A stretch of DNA of 64,000 nucleotides from Bacterioplanoides pacificum (lineage in GTDB: Bacteria; Pseudomonadota; Gammaproteobacteria; Pseudomonadales; Oceanobacteraceae), in NCBI RefSeq assembly GCF_042648445.1, contig NZ_JBHRYB010000001.1:372001-436000 (forward strand), written 5' to 3'. Under the pieces are notes generated by a model. It did not search any database, had not been told where the DNA came from, and saw only the letters and a program-made list of their open reading frames with translations. A program made the position numbers and the translations under genes. This document shows, piece after piece, positions 25,092 to 34,188 of the stretch (positions are counted from its first letter, which is position 1; each line of letters opens with the position of its first letter).

Positions 25092-25958
25092 TTACTTTAC
25101 AGTCGTCAGCTGGCTGACCTGATAGCCCGCCTGTTGCAGTTGTTGCAATAAACCGTTCGGACCAGCCAGATGTAGCGCTCCGACTAAGATCAGTTTGGGC
25201 TCCGGGTGCTGCAGCAGCTTTTTAATGCGTGGCATCCAGTTGTTATTACGTTCCACCAACAGGCTTTGGTAAATCCGTGGGTAGTCACGCTGCATCGGTG
25301 TGATACCGGTTGCCGTTAACGTGGTTAAGTCTCCCGAACGCCATGATTGGCGCATCTGGGTCATCATCTGCTCCAGCTGTTGCGCATCGTCGATGGTTTG
25401 GCGAATCAGGTTGTCTTCATTGCCCTGCGCCATGGTAGCCAGGTAGCGGATCTGGTCATCGACACTTTCCAGCTGGCTGGTGACTTTGCCATCGGCTTTG
25501 GCCCGCAGATAAAAATGGTTGTCTACCCCTTCCGCTGTCATGCCATACCGCTTGAGTTCGTGCATCACAATCACCAGGCTGATGAATTGCACAGTCATGG
25601 ATTGGTACTGTGCCAATGGAATCTGGCGTTGCTGGCAATAGCGCTGCAACCGTTGCCACTCGTTATCTGACAGTTGGTCTTGTAATGTCTGGCCGTTGGG
25701 CTGTACAAACGCTTGTTGAAATTTCTGCTGGAATTCTGTGCTGCCCAGTTTGGCAATATCGGTTTCAAATACCAGCCAGTTTACCTGCTCGTATGCGTAC
25801 TCAAATTCGGCGGGCAGCGGATAATCGCTTGGCATCAGCATATGAAACGTGCCGCCAAGGTACAGGTGCCGGTTATCTTTGCTGACTTTCCACAGGAAGG
25901 TTTCCGCCTGCAGCGCAGCGCTGAGCAGTGATAGGAAACAGATAACAGCAAAACGCAT
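25092..25958 (-). CDS. TraB/GumN family protein
   Basis: 288 residues from ATG 25958 (the frame runs on to 26018 across a terminator). Signal peptide MRFAVICFLSLLSAALQA, then FLWKVSKDNRHLYLGGTFHML with the family GTxH motif, a central LVFETD element, and a C-terminal ILVGALHLAGPNGLLQQLQQAGY with the second conserved GxxH. TraB/GumN (PrgY-related) proteins belong to a metalloprotease-like EreA/ChaN-type fold; bacterial members are periplasmic or lipoprotein-like and mostly uncharacterised. Lies between metG and the Tim44-like gene on the same strand. Confidence 0.88.
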   Translation of the reverse strand: MRFAVICFLSLLSAALQAETFLWKVSKDNRHLYLGGTFHMLMPSDYPLPAEFEYAYEQVNWLVFETDIAKLGSTEFQQKFQQAFVQPNGQTLQDQLSDNEWQRLQRYCQQRQIPLAQYQSMTVQFISLVIVMHELKRYGMTAEGVDNHFYLRAKADGKVTSQLESVDDQIRYLATMAQGNEDNLIRQTIDDAQQLEQMMTQMRQSWRSGDLTTLTATGITPMQRDYPRIYQSLLVERNNNWMPRIKKLLQHPEPKLILVGALHLAGPNGLLQQLQQAGYQVSQLTTVK

Positions 25959-25974
25959 AAATATGCCTCGAAAC

Positions 25975-26007
25975 AAAAAATGCCCGAACAGTATGCTGCT
26001 CGGGCAT
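25975..26007 (-). terminator. metG terminator
   Basis: Minus strand ATGCCCGA...TCGGGCAT stem with inner CAG/CTG pairs (plus 25981-26006), then T6 (plus 25975-25980). Located about 130 bases past the metG stop, with structured repeat copy C between them. Confidence 0.88.
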
Positions 26008-26042
26008 TGTAATGTCACTGCTGCTAATGGTTGTTTGCCAAA

Positions 26043-26115
26043 GCAGCAACAGGATGTTGCGGGCCCGGCGTAGGCACAGGGATGTGCCTTACGGCGGGTG
26101 CGGCTGGGAAATAAC
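26043..26115 (+). repeat. GGA-loop double-hairpin repeat, copy C (plus orientation)
   Basis: Hairpin 1 GCAACA-GGA-TGTTGC (26046-26060) is identical to copy B. Hairpin 2 is GGCACA-GGGA-TGTGCC (26073-26088). The outer stem is CCCGgCGTA (26064-26072) with TACGgCGGG (26090-26098), replacing the GGATCG/CGATCC stem of copies A and B. It ends in GCGGCTGGGAAA. It lies in the metG 3' untranslated region but in the antisense direction relative to metG. Confidence 0.78.
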
Positions 26116-26135
26116 TATCGGCCGTGAGTTATCGG

Positions 26136-28256
26136 TTATAAAATCCGCATGCCCGGCTGGGCACCTTCGTCCGGCTCCAGCAGCCAGATGTCTTTACCAC
26201 CCGGGCCCGCGGCCATCACCATACCTTCAGAGATGCCGAACTTCATTTTTCGTGGTGCCAGGTTGGCGACCATTACCGTCAGGGTGCCGATCAGGTCTTG
26301 TGGTGCATAAGCGGAACGAATACCGGAAAATACATTGCGTACATCACCGTTACCAATGTCCAGCGTCAGCTGCAGCAGCTTATCGGCGCCTTCAACGTAT
26401 TGTGCATTGACGATTTTAGCGACGCGTAAATCAACCTTAGCGAAGTCATCGAACTGGATTTCCGGCGCGATCACTTCGTTGCCGTCTTCACGCAACTCTT
26501 TTCCTTTCTGGCCTTTTTTCTTCGCCGGCTTTTCTTTTTTGGCGGTTTTTTTGTCGGCGGCTTTGGTTTCTGCTTTTGCCGGAGTTTCGCCGTTCTCTTT
26601 TGCCAGTTCGGTTTTGGTTTCTTCCAGAATGGCTTCTACTTTTTCCATTTCCGCACGGCCTAACATTGGTTTGAATTTATTAATTTCATGGCCCAGCAGG
26701 ATGTTGCTGCGGGCATTCCAGTCGAGCGATTCCAGATTCAGGAAGGCTTTGGTTTTATCGGCGATTTCCGGCAGTACCGGGGCCAGATAAGTCATCAGCT
26801 GGCGGAACAGGTTGATGGCTACCGAGCAGATTTCCAGAACTTCCTGCTCACGACCTTCTTCTTTGTTCATCGCCCAGGGTTGTTTGGCCTGAATGTATTC
26901 GTTGGCACGATCCGCCAGCGTCATGATCTCTTTCATGGCTTTGCCGAATTCGCGCTGTTCGTACAGCTCTGCAATGACGTCGCCACGATTAATGAAATCC
27001 TGCACCATGTCCTGTTCAACACAGGTGTCGCTCAGTTTGCCACCGGACTTTTTCACAAAGTTAGCGGTACGGCTGGCGATGTTGATCAGTTTATTGACCA
27101 GGTCGGTATTTACACGCTGCACAAAGTCTTCCAGGTTGAGGTCGAAGTCGTCGACACTGGCGCCCAGTTTGGCGGCAAAATAATAACGCAGGTAAGTTGG
27201 ATTCAGGTGATTGAGGAAGGTTCGCGCTTTAATAAAGGTACCGCGTGATTTCGACATTTTAGCGCCGTTGACGGTCACAAAACCGTGAGCATTTACCGCG
27301 GTAGGGGTGCGGTATTCAGCGGCACTCAGCATGGCTGGCCAGAACAGGGCATGGAAATTGATGATGTCTTTACCGATGAAGTGGTATACCTCAGCATCGG
27401 AGTCTGCTTTCCAGTAATCATCAAAGTTGAGATCGTCGCGACGGTCGCACAGGTTTTTAAAGCTGGCCATATAACCGATAGGCGCGTCCAGCCAGACGTA
27501 GAAATATTTGCCGGGTGCGTCCGGAATTTCAAAGCCAAAATACGGAGCGTCGCGGCTGATATCCCATTCCTGCAGGCCGGCGTCCAGCCACTCGGCCAGT
27601 TTATTAGCCACTTCGTCCTGTAACGTGCCGGAGCGGGTCCATTCTTTCAGGAAGGCTTCAAAATCCGGCAGTTTGAAGAAATAGTGCTCGGATTCTTTTT
27701 CCACCGGTGTCGCACCTGAGATGGTGGAAAACGGGTTTTTCAGTTCCGCCGGGGTGTACGTGGCACCACAGCTTTCGCAGTTATCACCGTATTGGTCAGC
27801 AGCGCCACACTTAGGGCATTCACCTTTGACGTAACGATCCGCCAGGAAAAGTTCCTTCTTCGGATCGTACAGCTGAGTGATGTTGCGAACGTTGATGTGT
27901 CCCTTCTCTTTACAGGCTTTGTAGATCGCTTCAGAAAACTCGCGGTTTTCATCACTGTGGGTGCTGTAAAAGTTATCAAACGCGATCTGAAAGTCGGCGA
28001 AGTCGGTTTCATGTTCTGCTTGTACCCGGGCAATCTGTTCTTCCGGGCTGATGCCTTCTTTCTCGGCACGTAACATGATCGCGGTACCGTGGGCGTCGTC
28101 AGCGCATACATAGGTGCACTGGTTGCCACGGGACTTCTGGAAGCGGACCCAGATGTCGGTTTGGATGTATTCCAGCAGGTGCCCTAAATGGATCGAGCCA
28201 TTGGCGTATGGCAGGGCGCTGGTTACCAGAATTTTGCGGGAGGTCTGTTCTGTCAT
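26136..28256 (-). CDS. metG: Methionyl-tRNA synthetase
   Basis: 706 residues from MTEQTSRKILVTSALPYANG at 28256; an in-frame upstream extension to 28328 is unsupported. Class I synthetase with HLGH (HIGH box) at about 25-28, a zinc knuckle CPKCGAADQYGDNCESCG (about 146-163), and KMSKS in AKMSKSRGTFI. A Lys/Ala-rich linker (about 560-605) leads to the C-terminal EMAP/Trbp111-like tRNA-binding domain (FDDFAKVDLRVAKIVNAQ) that also drives dimerisation. Essential; cytoplasmic. The usual divergent mrp/apbC neighbour is not here. Confidence 0.97.
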   Translation of the reverse strand: MTEQTSRKILVTSALPYANGSIHLGHLLEYIQTDIWVRFQKSRGNQCTYVCADDAHGTAIMLRAEKEGISPEEQIARVQAEHETDFADFQIAFDNFYSTHSDENREFSEAIYKACKEKGHINVRNITQLYDPKKELFLADRYVKGECPKCGAADQYGDNCESCGATYTPAELKNPFSTISGATPVEKESEHYFFKLPDFEAFLKEWTRSGTLQDEVANKLAEWLDAGLQEWDISRDAPYFGFEIPDAPGKYFYVWLDAPIGYMASFKNLCDRRDDLNFDDYWKADSDAEVYHFIGKDIINFHALFWPAMLSAAEYRTPTAVNAHGFVTVNGAKMSKSRGTFIKARTFLNHLNPTYLRYYFAAKLGASVDDFDLNLEDFVQRVNTDLVNKLINIASRTANFVKKSGGKLSDTCVEQDMVQDFINRGDVIAELYEQREFGKAMKEIMTLADRANEYIQAKQPWAMNKEEGREQEVLEICSVAINLFRQLMTYLAPVLPEIADKTKAFLNLESLDWNARSNILLGHEINKFKPMLGRAEMEKVEAILEETKTELAKENGETPAKAETKAADKKTAKKEKPAKKKGQKGKELREDGNEVIAPEIQFDDFAKVDLRVAKIVNAQYVEGADKLLQLTLDIGNGDVRNVFSGIRSAYAPQDLIGTLTVMVANLAPRKMKFGISEGMVMAAGPGGKDIWLLEPDEGAQPGMRIL

Positions 28257-28357
28257 GGAAATCGTTTCTGTGCGCTTGAAAGAAGGGGCGCTATTGTACG
28301 AGGCAAAGCGGCCCTTCAGCAATGGCAATTAACGGGTGAAACCCGCCGCAGCGTTGA

Positions 28358-29650
28358 TTATTCTGCTGCGGGCTTCTTGCTGCCCGGTACCAGAGTCACC
28401 CGGGCGGTGCGGATGGTGTTGTCTTTGATCTGCAGGATTTCGATACGGTAATTATCGATCACCAGGCACAGCGGTGTGTCGGGGATGTGTTCCAGTGCTT
28501 CCACGATCAGGCCACTGACGGTTTTCGGACCGTCAGTCGGCAGGTGCCAGTGCATGGCTTTGTTGATATCGCGGACAAACGCGGTGCCATCAATAATAAA
28601 GCTGCCATCATCCTGCGGGTGAACATCCGGTGAACTGGCGGCCGCCACATCGGTAGTGAACTCGCCGACGATCTCCTCGAGAATATCTTCCAGCGTACAC
28701 AAACCCTGAACATCACCGTATTCATTCACCACCAGTGCCATGCGGCGCTGATTTTTCTGGAAGTTAAACAGCTGGGTGTGTAACGGCGTGCTTTCCGGAA
28801 TGAAATACGGATCGCGGATGACCTTTTCCAGCTCTTCTTTCAGGTATTCACCGGCGGCCAGGAAACGGCTGATATTACGTGTATGCAGCGTGCCGACAAC
28901 TTCGTTCAGCTCGCCACGAAAAACCGGTAAACGGGTGTGCTGCGTGGTTTTCAGTTGTTGCTGAATGGTCGCCAGGTCGTCATCCAGATCGATACCAAAC
29001 ACTTCCGTACGTGGCACCATGATGTCATTGACGGTCATTTTTTCCAGATCGAGAATGCTGATCAGCATATGCTGGTGGCGTTTCGGGATCATGGAGCCGG
29101 CTTCACGCACCACGGTGCGCAGCTCTTCGGTTGACAGGTTATCCGGAGTTGGATTATTCACATCCACCCGGATCAGCTTCAGTAAGCCGTTGGCGATGGT
29201 ATTCACAAACCAGACAAACGGGTACAGCAACCACTGCAGGGCAGCCAGCGCTCTGGAAGCCGGGAAGGCGATTTTTTCCGGCGCAATCGCAGCCAGGGTT
29301 TTGGGCGTCAGCTCGGCAAAAATCAGTACCACCAGAGTGAACAAAATGGTGTTAACAAACACCGCCAGATCTGGGTTGTCGGGCCATAAACGCTGGCTGA
29401 TGATGGTCGCCAGCGCCGCCGCAGCAAAGTTAACCAGGTTATTGCCGGTCAGGATGGTGCCGATTAAACGGTCGGGTTTATCCAGCAAACGGGCTGCACG
29501 TTCTGCGCCTTTGTGTTTGTTTTTAACCAGGTGGCGCAAACGGTAGCGGTTCAGCGACATCATGCCGGTTTCAGAACTGGAGAAAAATCCGGAAAAGACA
29601 ATCAGCATGGCCAGTATGCCAAACAGCACACTTAAGGGAACGTCATTCAA
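28358..29650 (-). CDS. corB: CNNM/CorC family transporter CorB (YfjD-like)
   Basis: 430 residues. N-terminal DUF21 membrane domain with 3-4 helices (LFGILAMLIVFSGFFSSSETGMMSLNRYR, LAVFVNTILFTLVVLIFAELTPKT), then a CBS pair (DIMVPRTEVFGIDLDD, IRDPYFIPESTPLHTQLFNFQ, NEYGDVQGLCTLEDILEEIVGE) and a C-terminal CorC_HlyC domain. Cytoplasmic-membrane Mg/Co efflux-related protein. The gene order corB-ypjD with divergent ffh is that of E. coli, which supports the CorB assignment over other CorC paralogues. Confidence 0.9.
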   Translation of the reverse strand: MNDVPLSVLFGILAMLIVFSGFFSSSETGMMSLNRYRLRHLVKNKHKGAERAARLLDKPDRLIGTILTGNNLVNFAAAALATIISQRLWPDNPDLAVFVNTILFTLVVLIFAELTPKTLAAIAPEKIAFPASRALAALQWLLYPFVWFVNTIANGLLKLIRVDVNNPTPDNLSTEELRTVVREAGSMIPKRHQHMLISILDLEKMTVNDIMVPRTEVFGIDLDDDLATIQQQLKTTQHTRLPVFRGELNEVVGTLHTRNISRFLAAGEYLKEELEKVIRDPYFIPESTPLHTQLFNFQKNQRRMALVVNEYGDVQGLCTLEDILEEIVGEFTTDVAAASSPDVHPQDDGSFIIDGTAFVRDINKAMHWHLPTDGPKTVSGLIVEALEHIPDTPLCLVIDNYRIEILQIKDNTIRTARVTLVPGSKKPAAE

Positions 29651-29709
29651 GACGGGGTCCTGTTGTTGTGAAAAAGAGTGATTAAGAAGCGCTCATCATA
29701 TTACTGCTT

Positions 29710-30510
29710 TCAGGTTTTATCCAGAATCACTTCCACCACAAACTTGGAGCCAAAGTAGGACAAAATCAGAAAGCCGGTACCGATCAGGGTCCAGCGGCTG
29801 GCCGTCACACCACGCCAGCCAAAGCGGTAACGACCAAACAGCAGGGTGGCAAACACCAGCCAGCCGGTAACGGCAAACACCACCTTGTGAATCAGGTGCT
29901 GGCCGTAGAAGTCTTCGACGCTGGGGAAACCAATAATAAAGGCGGCGGTCAGCAGTGCCATACCCAGCCAGATCATTTCGAATAACAGCAGATCCATGGT
30001 TTGCAGCGGTGGCAGATTCTGCACCAGGCCGCGCAGATGATGTTTTTTCAGGCTTTGGTCCTGCAGATAGAGCAAGATCGATTGTACTGCTGCAATGGTG
30101 AACACACTGTAGGCCAGAATCGATAACAGAATATGCCAGGCCAGACCATAACTGACGTTGCTGAGTGGCACACGCTGTTCAGACAGCGCCGCAAAAATCA
30201 GCACCAGAGCGGCCATCGGCAGCAGTGCGATCAGCAGGTTATCGACCGGTTTTTTCCAGCTGGAAAACAACAGCAGCAGGGTGATGACCCAGCTGATCAG
30301 TGACCCGACTTCAAAGAAGGCAAAATTAATGTGTTTCCCGGCCAGCATATCACTGCCGAGATAACCCAGGTGTAACAGAGCCGCAACCATCGCTGCAGAC
30401 AGAACCAGACCACGATTGGCGGGTTGTTTACCACTGGCGGTTAACCATTGGCGAAAGGCGCTGAATAAATAAAATGCGGCAGCAGGCAGCGCCAGAGTGA
30501 GTCCTGACAT
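29710..30510 (-). CDS. ypjD: Inner-membrane CcsA-like protein YpjD (CorE)
   Basis: 266 residues with eight predicted membrane helices. It has the cytochrome-c assembly (CcsA/CcmC-like) pattern, including a WHILLSILAYSVFTIAAVQSILLYLQ segment. YpjD/CorE is linked genetically to CorB and cobalt/magnesium homeostasis in Salmonella rather than to cytochrome assembly. Located 59 bp upstream of corB on the same strand and divergent from ffh. Confidence 0.88.
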   Translation of the reverse strand: MSGLTLALPAAAFYLFSAFRQWLTASGKQPANRGLVLSAAMVAALLHLGYLGSDMLAGKHINFAFFEVGSLISWVITLLLLFSSWKKPVDNLLIALLPMAALVLIFAALSEQRVPLSNVSYGLAWHILLSILAYSVFTIAAVQSILLYLQDQSLKKHHLRGLVQNLPPLQTMDLLLFEMIWLGMALLTAAFIIGFPSVEDFYGQHLIHKVVFAVTGWLVFATLLFGRYRFGWRGVTASRWTLIGTGFLILSYFGSKFVVEVILDKT

Positions 30511-30695
30511 ATCACGTCCTCTTTGCTTCCTTCGTCTGAGGCCCCGGGGGCTGAAATCGTCAGTGCAGTGTCAGCCACACGGTATGCGTGCCGAGTGAGT
30601 GCCGGAGAAGGAAGTTAACCAGGCTAAAGCCCGGCAGTGTCGCACTTTTTATTTGTGAAATCATCCTGTTATCGCGCTTTTTCCACCGCAGGTGG

Positions 30696-30725
30696 TTGGG
30701 TCAGTGGGGCTGCTCGGGATATACT
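30696..30725 (+). promoter_or_regulatory. ffh promoter
   Basis: TTGGGT (30696-30701), 18-base spacer, TATACT (30720-30725). Predicted start about 30732, a leader of about 28 bases to the ffh ATG at 30760. The rest of the 249-bp ypjD-ffh gap (30511-30695) shows no further signal I can support. Confidence 0.65.
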
Positions 30726-30759
30726 GCGGGCATATTTATCTGTATTTGAGTTATCAACG

Positions 30760-32172
30760 ATGTTTGAGAGCCTTACCGATCGCCTGGGCGGTGCGTTAAA
30801 AAGCATTACCGGCCAGGCGAAGTTAACTGAAGAGAATATCAAAGGCACGGTACGCGAAGTGCGCATGGCGCTGCTGGAAGCGGACGTTGCGCTGCCGGTG
30901 GTCAAGGCGTTCACCGATCAGGTGAAAGAGCGGGCGATCGGTTCGGATGTGTTGCAAAGCCTGAACCCGGGCCAGGCGTTCCTGAAGATTGTTCAGGACG
31001 AGCTGCAGAGTGTGATGGGGGAAGCCAACGAGAGTCTGAACCTGTCGGCTCAGCCGCCGGTTGTGGTGCTGATGGCGGGTTTACAGGGTGCCGGTAAAAC
31101 CACCACCGTCGCTAAGCTGGCTAAATACCTGGCGGAACGCGAAAAGAAAAAAGTGATGGTGGTTTCTGCTGACGTTTATCGTCCGGCGGCCATCAAGCAG
31201 CTGGAAACCCTGGCCGGTGAGGTGAACGCGTTATTTCACCCATCGTCGGTGGAACAAAAGCCGATTGATATTGCCAACGCTGCAATTGATGCCGCCAAGC
31301 GGGCACAGGCCGATGTGCTGTTAGTGGATACCGCTGGCCGGCTAGCGGTTGACGAACAAATGATGGCTGAAATTCAGGCGTTACACGCCGCCATCAACCC
31401 GACCGAAACCCTGTTTGTGGTTGACGCCATGACCGGTCAGGATGCGGCGAATACTGCTAAGGCCTTTAATGATGCCTTGCCGTTAACCGGTGTGGTGCTG
31501 ACCAAAGCCGATGGTGATGCCCGTGGTGGTGCCGCCTTGTCGGTACGTCATATTACCGGTAAGCCCATCAAATTTATGGGCATGGGTGAAAAAACCGATG
31601 CTCTGGAGCCTTTCCATCCGGATCGTGTGGCCTCCCGTATTCTCGATATGGGCGATATTCTGACGCTGATCGAAGAAGCCGAGCGCAAAATCGATAAAAG
31701 CAAAGCGGATAAGCTGGCGAAAAAGATCCAGAAAGGCAAAGGATTTGATCTGGAAGATTTCCTCGATCAGATCCAGCAGATGAAAAACATGGGTGGCCTG
31801 ACGGGCATGCTCGATAAACTGCCGGGTATGGGCAATCTGGGTGCCATGGGCAAACAAACCGATGCCGCCGAAAAGCAGTTTAAGCAGATGGAATCGATCA
31901 TTTTTTCTATGACGCCGGACGAGCGTCGCTTCCCGGATAAAATCAACGGCTCACGCAAGAAGCGTATCGCCAATGGTTCCGGTACCCAGATTCAGGACAT
32001 CAACCGGCTGTTGAAGCAACACAAGCAAATGCAGAAGATGATGAAAAAAGTGACCGCCAAAGGCGGCATGAAGAAAATGATGCGTGCGATGGGTGGCATG
32101 GGCGGCCCGGGTGGAATGGGCGGTCCTGGCGGTGGTATGCCGCCTGGTGGCATGCCACCGATGATGCGTTAA
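30760..32172 (+). CDS. ffh: Signal recognition particle protein Ffh (SRP54)
   Basis: 470 residues from MFESLTDRLGGALKSI; upstream in-frame extension to 30637 crosses the promoter. Four-helix N domain, then the GTPase G domain with GLQGAGKTTT (P-loop), DVYRPAAIKQLE, DTAGRLAVDEQMM, TKADGDARGGAAL, and the Met-rich M domain (KNMGGLTGMLDKLPGMGNLGAMG, MQKMMKKVTAKGGMKKMM). The tail is a Gly/Met/Pro-rich repeat. It delivers nascent membrane proteins to FtsY with 4.5S RNA. rpsP, which often follows ffh, is absent here. Confidence 0.97.
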   Translation: MFESLTDRLGGALKSITGQAKLTEENIKGTVREVRMALLEADVALPVVKAFTDQVKERAIGSDVLQSLNPGQAFLKIVQDELQSVMGEANESLNLSAQPPVVVLMAGLQGAGKTTTVAKLAKYLAEREKKKVMVVSADVYRPAAIKQLETLAGEVNALFHPSSVEQKPIDIANAAIDAAKRAQADVLLVDTAGRLAVDEQMMAEIQALHAAINPTETLFVVDAMTGQDAANTAKAFNDALPLTGVVLTKADGDARGGAALSVRHITGKPIKFMGMGEKTDALEPFHPDRVASRILDMGDILTLIEEAERKIDKSKADKLAKKIQKGKGFDLEDFLDQIQQMKNMGGLTGMLDKLPGMGNLGAMGKQTDAAEKQFKQMESIIFSMTPDERRFPDKINGSRKKRIANGSGTQIQDINRLLKQHKQMQKMMKKVTAKGGMKKMMRAMGGMGGPGGMGGPGGGMPPGGMPPMMR

Positions 32173-32200
32173 GATCAGCCCGATGTTTGCCGGATAACAG

Positions 32201-32240
32201 AAAAAGCCTGCCAGTTCCTTCAGACCGGCAGGCTTTTTTT
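32201..32240 (+). terminator. ffh terminator
   Basis: 12-bp stem AAAAAGCCTGCC (32201-32212) with GGCAGGCTTTTT (32227-32238), T-run tail; can act in both directions. Confidence 0.92.
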
Positions 32241-32398
32241 ATTGCTGGCCTGGCTGAATATGATGAAATATTGATCATTTGTAGTAACTGCGGTTAATCC
32301 GGGTTGATGTCGATAGAAAGGTCATTACTATTAAGTCAGTGGCTGTTAGGGCTGTGTTGGGCAGAATAATAATGAAATGGCCATTGGCCGGAGTGTCT

Positions 32399-34171
32399 AT
32401 GAATCCTGCAAGGCGTTTGACTGCAGCGGTGTGTATTTATCTGGTTGGTATTGTTGTGGTATCGGCCATCAGTTATCTGCTTGAGCGGCAGCGTTACCTG
32501 GAAGATATCGATGCCCGCCTGTATGCCGCTGCCAGCAATTTACCGAGCCTGTTAGCGCCAGACTTTCATGATGTCGCCCGCACTTCAGAAGCCATCTCTC
32601 CTGCGCAGGACCGCTTGAATCAGGAATTGCTGAACAGCCACGCAAGAAGTGCTGATATGACCTATATCTACAGTTACGTCATGGTCGGCGATATGATTTA
32701 TTTCACCAGCTGCAACTACACCGAGGAAGACGTCGCCAACGATCAGATTGTCACCTACTGGACCAGTTATCCGGAAGGAGCGCAGAAATACTTCGATGCC
32801 ATGGATGCGGATGAACCCGTATATGTGACGGCCGGAGATCGCTGGGGGTTATTCCGTACCATCCTGTTGCCGCTGAAGTCACCGTCCGGGCTGCCATACG
32901 TGGCGGCGGCCGATATGGATATTACTGTGATCGAGCAGGCACTGATTGATGACATGTTGTATGTCCTCGGTCTCAGTTTATTGCTGGCATTTATTGTGGC
33001 GCCGCTGGTCTGGGCTTATCACAAAACCTACTCTGAAATGAACGCTGAACTCCACAGCCTGAACGATCAACTGAAGCAGGATATCGAACAAGCCAGAGTG
33101 CTCGAAAATGAACTGAAACTCGCCAATCATCAGGCGCAGGAAGCCAGCCAGGTAAAAAGCCAGTTTTTATCCAACATGAGCCATGAATTAAGAACGCCGA
33201 TTAACGGTATTTTAGGCACCAACGAGTTGCTGCTGGAAACCCGCCTGGATGACGAACAATATGAATTTGTGCAGCTGTCTCATCAGAGTGCTCATTTATT
33301 ACTGGATACGGTGAATCAGATTCTGGATACCGCAGCCATTGAAGCCAATGGCATGGTGCTGCATTCACAGGTTGTTGATACCGAGCAATTCTTTGATGAA
33401 CTGGTCAAAATGTTCAGCGCCCAGGTGGCGAGCCAGCAACTCGATCTGACTCTGCATCTGCAGCCGGGTTTTCCGGCGCGACTGGAATTTGATCCGGTAC
33501 GTCTGCGTCAGGTGTTTATTAACCTGATTGCCAACGCCCTTAAATTCACCCGAGATGGTGGTGTGGCTGTTAACGTTGGCTGGCATCACGGCGTGTTAAC
33601 GGCAACGGTGAGTGATACCGGGATCGGTATTCCGGCGGATGCGCAGCGGGATATTTTTACTATTTTTCATCAGGCCGATAACTCTTCCACACGTCAACAC
33701 GATGGCAACGGCCTGGGATTATCGATTGCGCTTAAAATCTGTGAGCTGATGGACGGCGAACTGCGGCTGGAGCGTTCTGATTCGTCAGGCTCGGTGTTCC
33801 GTTTTCAGGTGCATAGCCAGGCGGCTGACCCGGCGTTGTTAGCTGAGCTGACAGCAGCCAGCCCGGCAACGGTGGCTTATATCAGCTCGTCGGCATTGCT
33901 GCAGCAGTGGCTGGCTGAGGAAAGCGGCGGCCGCTATCAGCTACTTCCCGCCAGCGCAGGGCAGCTGCCTGAGTCTGCTCGTTATCTGTTGGTGGATGGC
34001 GCAGATACTGCCATTGACTGGCCGGCACTGGTGGCGCAGTGCCAGCAACAGAACTGTGTGCTGGTGGCTTTGTTGTATGCCGGTCAGCACCTGCCCGCAG
34101 ATATCGAGGCTGCGCTTCGGGTGATTCGTAAACCACTCACCCGGGTGCAGCTGCGGGAGGTGCTGGTTTAA
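32399..34171 (+). CDS. Membrane sensor histidine kinase with degenerate receiver domain
   Basis: 590 residues from the ATG at 32399 (GGAG seven bases upstream); ATG 32372 and GTG 32339 are less supported. TM1 about 9-28, a periplasmic PDC/Cache-like sensor (30-183), and TM2 about 186-206. Then a coiled linker, HisKA with phospho-acceptor H262 in SNMSHELRTPINGIL, and HATPase_c with N, G1 (DTGIGIP) and G2 (NGLGLSI) boxes. The C-terminal about 95 residues look like a receiver domain that kept the KP motif (VIRKPLTR) but where the phospho-Asp position reads LLVDGADTAI. No HPt domain and no adjacent response regulator, so it is an orphan. Confidence 0.85.
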   Translation: MNPARRLTAAVCIYLVGIVVVSAISYLLERQRYLEDIDARLYAAASNLPSLLAPDFHDVARTSEAISPAQDRLNQELLNSHARSADMTYIYSYVMVGDMIYFTSCNYTEEDVANDQIVTYWTSYPEGAQKYFDAMDADEPVYVTAGDRWGLFRTILLPLKSPSGLPYVAAADMDITVIEQALIDDMLYVLGLSLLLAFIVAPLVWAYHKTYSEMNAELHSLNDQLKQDIEQARVLENELKLANHQAQEASQVKSQFLSNMSHELRTPINGILGTNELLLETRLDDEQYEFVQLSHQSAHLLLDTVNQILDTAAIEANGMVLHSQVVDTEQFFDELVKMFSAQVASQQLDLTLHLQPGFPARLEFDPVRLRQVFINLIANALKFTRDGGVAVNVGWHHGVLTATVSDTGIGIPADAQRDIFTIFHQADNSSTRQHDGNGLGLSIALKICELMDGELRLERSDSSGSVFRFQVHSQAADPALLAELTAASPATVAYISSSALLQQWLAEESGGRYQLLPASAGQLPESARYLLVDGADTAIDWPALVAQCQQQNCVLVALLYAGQHLPADIEAALRVIRKPLTRVQLREVLV

Positions 34172-34188
34172 CCTGCCCGGCCGGGGGC

